The notes below the pieces were generated by a model, which did no database searches, had not been told where the DNA came from, and worked only from the letters and a program-made list of their open reading frames with translations. This document shows, piece after piece, positions 61,532-64,000 of a stretch of DNA of 64,000 nt (the stretch's first letter is position 1; every line of letters starts with the position of its first letter). A program made the position numbers and the translations under genes. This DNA is from Spirosoma panaciterrae DSM 21099 (GTDB lineage Bacteria; Bacteroidota; Bacteroidia; Cytophagales; Spirosomataceae), in the NCBI RefSeq assembly GCF_000374025.1, contig NZ_KB893239.1:124001-188000 (forward strand), given 5' to 3'.

Positions 61532-62593
61532 CTACTTCGTAGTTAGGTGCTTTGAGAAGAAAGGTAGCATCTTTTGCTCGATCCGCTCGCCAATCCGGTT
61601 GATGTGATCGCCTTCATATTCCTCATATGTATGGGCAATCTGATAATTGGTCAATAGCTGATCCAGAATCTTATTGCTGGCGGCAATACTCTGATCGCGA
61701 TTACCCGCGTCGAAGGCCAGCGCGTTCAATTGCCTGATGTTCATGATGTATTGATCGATCATTGCCAAAGGCGCGTTGGCTGCCCATTTGGTAGCGATAG
61801 CTGGCTGAGGCTGACCATTCTCAATGGGCAGATCGAAAAAGAAGGGCGGCTTACCAGGGTTGGGCGACCAGGCCGCAGCCGACGCAAATAGCGCCTGGGT
61901 ACCAAAATCAGCTTTCACCACGTCATCAGGAGTTTTTACCGCTTCGATTTTGGCAATGGCTTCGGGGCTGAACACCCGATTGGGGTTAGCGGTCATACAA
62001 CACGGACTTAGCAGGTAGAGACTCGAAAAGATTTCGGGGTGTTTTTGCCCAATCCGAATAGTGCCATAGCCACCCATCGAATGCCCTGCCAGCCCACGAC
62101 TGGTTGCTTTCGGAATGGTCCGGTAGTGTCGGTCAATATAAGTAACCAACTCTTTAGCGATAAAATCTTCCCAGTTGCCCGTTGTTACCGAGTTGGAGTA
62201 CATACTTCCCCGGTAGCGCGTGTAGGCATTGGGCGTTACAATGATCATCTCCTGCGCCTGCCCGGATGTAAAAACCTTATCGACGACTGTCGGCAGATTG
62301 ATCCAGTGCTTGGTTACGCCATACCATTGTCCATCATTATCGGTGAAGCCATGCAGAAAATAAACGACCGGGTATCTGCGTTTCGATTCTTTTTTATAAC
62401 TGGGTGGTAAGTAAATCGACACGTCCCGATCAGGCGAATCCCCTTCCAGATTACCTTCCAGGCCCTTTCCATGTACTCTGACCCGTTCTACTGTCCCTTG
62501 CAAGGGAGTCTGACTGTAGCCTTGTACGCCAACGATCAGACTAAACAGGGTGGTAAAAATCCAATAACCGTTACCAAACCGGGCTCGATTCAT
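61532..62593 (-). CDS. Secreted alpha/beta-hydrolase esterase (esterase D/feruloyl-esterase type)
   Basis: A 353-residue protein with a signal peptide (hydrophobic residues 11-22, ending GYSQ). The nucleophile motif is [11 protein letters not shown] with Ser172, and the oxyanion region is [17 protein letters not shown]. The catalytic His is expected near [12 protein letters not shown]. Such proteins hydrolyse acyl or feruloyl esters of sugars. It is convergent with the DoxX-like gene. Confidence 0.88.
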   Translation of the reverse strand: MNRARFGNGYWIFTTLFSLIVGVQGYSQTPLQGTVERVRVHGKGLEGNLEGDSPDRDVSIYLPPSYKKESKRRYPVVYFLHGFTDNDGQWYGVTKHWINLPTVVDKVFTSGQAQEMIIVTPNAYTRYRGSMYSNSVTTGNWEDFIAKELVTYIDRHYRTIPKATSRGLAGHSMGGYGTIRIGQKHPEIFSSLYLLSPCCMTANPNRVFSPEAIAKIEAVKTPDDVVKADFGTQALFASAAAWSPNPGKPPFFFDLPIENGQPQPAIATKWAANAPLAMIDQYIMNIRQLNALAFDAGNRDQSIAASNKILDQLLTNYQIAHTYEEYEGDHINRIGERIEQKMLPFFSKHLTTK

Positions 62594-62669
62594 ACGAGGA
62601 ATTAAGATTAGTGTCCGTAACTAAAGTCTGAACCCCTCGCATTTTAACCAACGAAGCCCTGAATACCCT

Positions 62670-64000
62670 TTAATTATTGCCGTCTCCCCCCTTCTTGTCG
62701 TCGTTGCTGATCCGTTTTTTCTGGCGCTGGCTGCTGGACATTTTCCCAAATTCATATTTCAAATTCAGCCGCCAGCCACGCCGATACATAGAGACATCCT
62801 GCGTCTGTACAAAATTGGGCCCTACAAAATCGTTCCGCCAACTGATTGTTTCGTTGAAGGGGTTATCGTACCCGAAACCAATGGTTCCTTTCTTTTTCAG
62901 CACTTCTTTCTGTACCACCACATTGTAGAAACCGAAACCACCGTAAGAGCCTTGCAGGTTTACCCGTGCCGAATTGTAAAATCCGAAAAACTGGGCTTTG
63001 ATTCCTTTTCCAAAATCAACGGACGAGTTAAGATTGATCCGATACATCCAGTCTTCATTTCGGGTTTTCAGCTCGGCACTTTCCAGTACATTGTAAAATA
63101 CGTTGACCGATCCGTTCACCGACCACTGCTTGGTTAGTTTTGTGTTGGCACTCAGATTGAATCCGTAGGCCGAGTTCTGGGCTACATTCTGAAAAATCTG
63201 CTTCAATACCCCTTCATTATCAACCGTACTGATGCTTTCAATGGCGTTGTTGGTCTGACGCAAAAACGCTGACAGATTGAAACTCGTCTGCTTGATCGAA
63301 ATGCTGTAGTTGGCTTCTACCGAGTGAGTCAGCTCAGGCTTCAGATAAGGATTACCCCCATACAGATTTTTTGAATCCGACTGATTGACGTATGGATTCA
63401 GGTAATAAAATTGGGGCCGCTGTATCCGCTGCGAATAATTGAACCGGATCTGCTGCTCCTTTTTCAGGGCGCGCGACAGACTTACACTGGGGATAAAATT
63501 TCCGTATGTGCTGGAAAAAGGCGCAGTCCCGTTCAGAAAATTAGCCTGAATAAATGTGTGCTCATAACGGGCGCCCAGGTTGATACCCCAGTTCTTTTTG
63601 GGAGTTCGGCTATATACGACATAGGCGGCTGCTACCTGCTGCGCATAATCAAACACGTTGGCTAAAGCCGGCTGATCGGCAAAGTTGGTTGAACCGTCAA
63701 CGGCATTGGCTATACGATAGTCGCTGAGTATCTGTCGGAAGATGGTTTTGGTTCCAAGTTCGAGTTTACTGATGCTATCCAGCGGGTTCGTAAAATCGAG
63801 CTGAACCGTCCCTTCCTTGTTGTTATTGATATTGTAACTTTTTTCGCGGTAATAAACGGTGTTCTGCCGGTTTAAGAGATTCGACCAGTAATCGCTGTCT
63901 TCCCCTTCAAACGAGTACATCATCAGGAAGTTGAGTTCTTTTTTGGGCTTCTTGAACAGACGGGTATAATCAAGGTTTAGGGTCGCCCCAGCCCAATCGT
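62670..64000 (-). CDS. TonB-dependent outer-membrane receptor, C-terminal part (5' end outside window)
   Basis: The frame stays open to the end of the window (LDYTRLFKKPKKELNFLMMY precedes the apparent Met at 63923), so the gene begins beyond 64000. The visible 443 residues are beta-barrel strands of the CarboxypepD-reg/OMP_b-brl_3 type: GINLGARYEHTFIQANF, IPSVSLSRALKKEQQIRFNYSQ, YYLNPYVNQSD and the last strand LNLKYEFGKMSS. It probably imports a nutrient across the outer membrane with TonB energy. No plug domain is visible because it lies outside. Confidence 0.85.
   Translation of the reverse strand, partial: DWAGATLNLDYTRLFKKPKKELNFLMMYSFEGEDSDYWSNLLNRQNTVYYREKSYNINNNKEGTVQLDFTNPLDSISKLELGTKTIFRQILSDYRIANAVDGSTNFADQPALANVFDYAQQVAAAYVVYSRTPKKNWGINLGARYEHTFIQANFLNGTAPFSSTYGNFIPSVSLSRALKKEQQIRFNYSQRIQRPQFYYLNPYVNQSDSKNLYGGNPYLKPELTHSVEANYSISIKQTSFNLSAFLRQTNNAIESISTVDNEGVLKQIFQNVAQNSAYGFNLSANTKLTKQWSVNGSVNVFYNVLESAELKTRNEDWMYRINLNSSVDFGKGIKAQFFGFYNSARVNLQGSYGGFGFYNVVVQKEVLKKKGTIGFGYDNPFNETISWRNDFVGPNFVQTQDVSMYRRGWRLNLKYEFGKMSSSQRQKKRISNDDKKGGDGNN

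Overview
The window looks like a contiguous piece of chromosome from a member of the phylum Bacteroidota, most likely order Cytophagales (Spirosoma-like). The reasons are the gene content (a DUF4249 lipoprotein, a PSD1/planctomycete-cytochrome plus DUF1501 cluster, a PspC/DUF2807 protein with PadR, several CHASE3 or TPR histidine kinases, a TlpA-like thioredoxin with a long N-terminal extension), the absence of clear Shine-Dalgarno sequences, and several promoters of the Bacteroidota type (TTG or TTTG, about 20 nt, TAnnTTTG). The genus is an inference from gene content; no rRNA or other phylogenetic marker was compared.

Layout. 1-9.4 kb: end of a Na+/solute symporter, secreted TlpA-like thiol oxidoreductase, cupin, GNAT acetyltransferase, bestrophin channel, MBL-fold lipoprotein, a NarL-type regulator with a LytS-type kinase, and an orphan DUF4249 lipoprotein. 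9.4-14.7 kb: a regulator-rich, looser region (SDR/HxlR divergent pair, AraC regulator, extended SDR, outer-membrane protein) ending in two decayed genes. 14.7-23.6 kb: a TPR histidine kinase divergent from a Ser/Thr phosphorylation cluster: FHA-transmembrane-trypsin protein, Ser/Thr kinase, PP2C phosphatase, second Ser/Thr kinase, beta-barrel protein. 23.5-31 kb: ogt, then the oxidative pentose-phosphate genes zwf, kdgF-like cupin and pgl; a hybrid of an ethylene-receptor-like sensor with a histidine kinase and its receiver; rpiB; an ABC exporter. 31-42.5 kb: FUSC protein, site-2 protease, HAD phosphatase, accA, beta-CASP nuclease, dacB, a CHASE3 kinase with receiver, hslV and an Lrp/AsnC regulator. 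42.5-49.3 kb: an odd tRNA-like element, lepA, OmpA-like protein, MpaB-like protein, sdaA and an AI-2E-type permease. 49.3-64 kb: PspC/PadR pair, AraC/phytanoyl-dioxygenase divergent pair, the three-gene PSD1/DUF1501/cytochrome cluster, a DoxX-like protein, an esterase and the C-terminal part of a TonB-dependent outer-membrane receptor that runs off the window.

How parts work together. zwf, pgl and (farther along) rpiB cover the pentose-phosphate pathway. The FHA-protease, two membrane kinases and PP2C look like one inside-to-outside signalling unit in which phosphorylation in the cytoplasm could control a periplasmic protease. Two kinase/receiver pairs share the same architecture, with the receiver gene overlapping the end of the kinase gene.

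Non-coding structure is the most unusual aspect. About a dozen intergenic gaps carry long near-perfect inverted repeats (up to 34 bp perfect) whose arms are themselves built of short quasi-repeats, different at each locus. The gap between the Lrp-like gene and lepA carries a promoter, an immediate hairpin with U-run, and a 160-nt tRNA-like element with Leu-type D arm but a large structured insertion. I saw no CRISPR array, no intact insertion sequence, no prophage and no rRNA.
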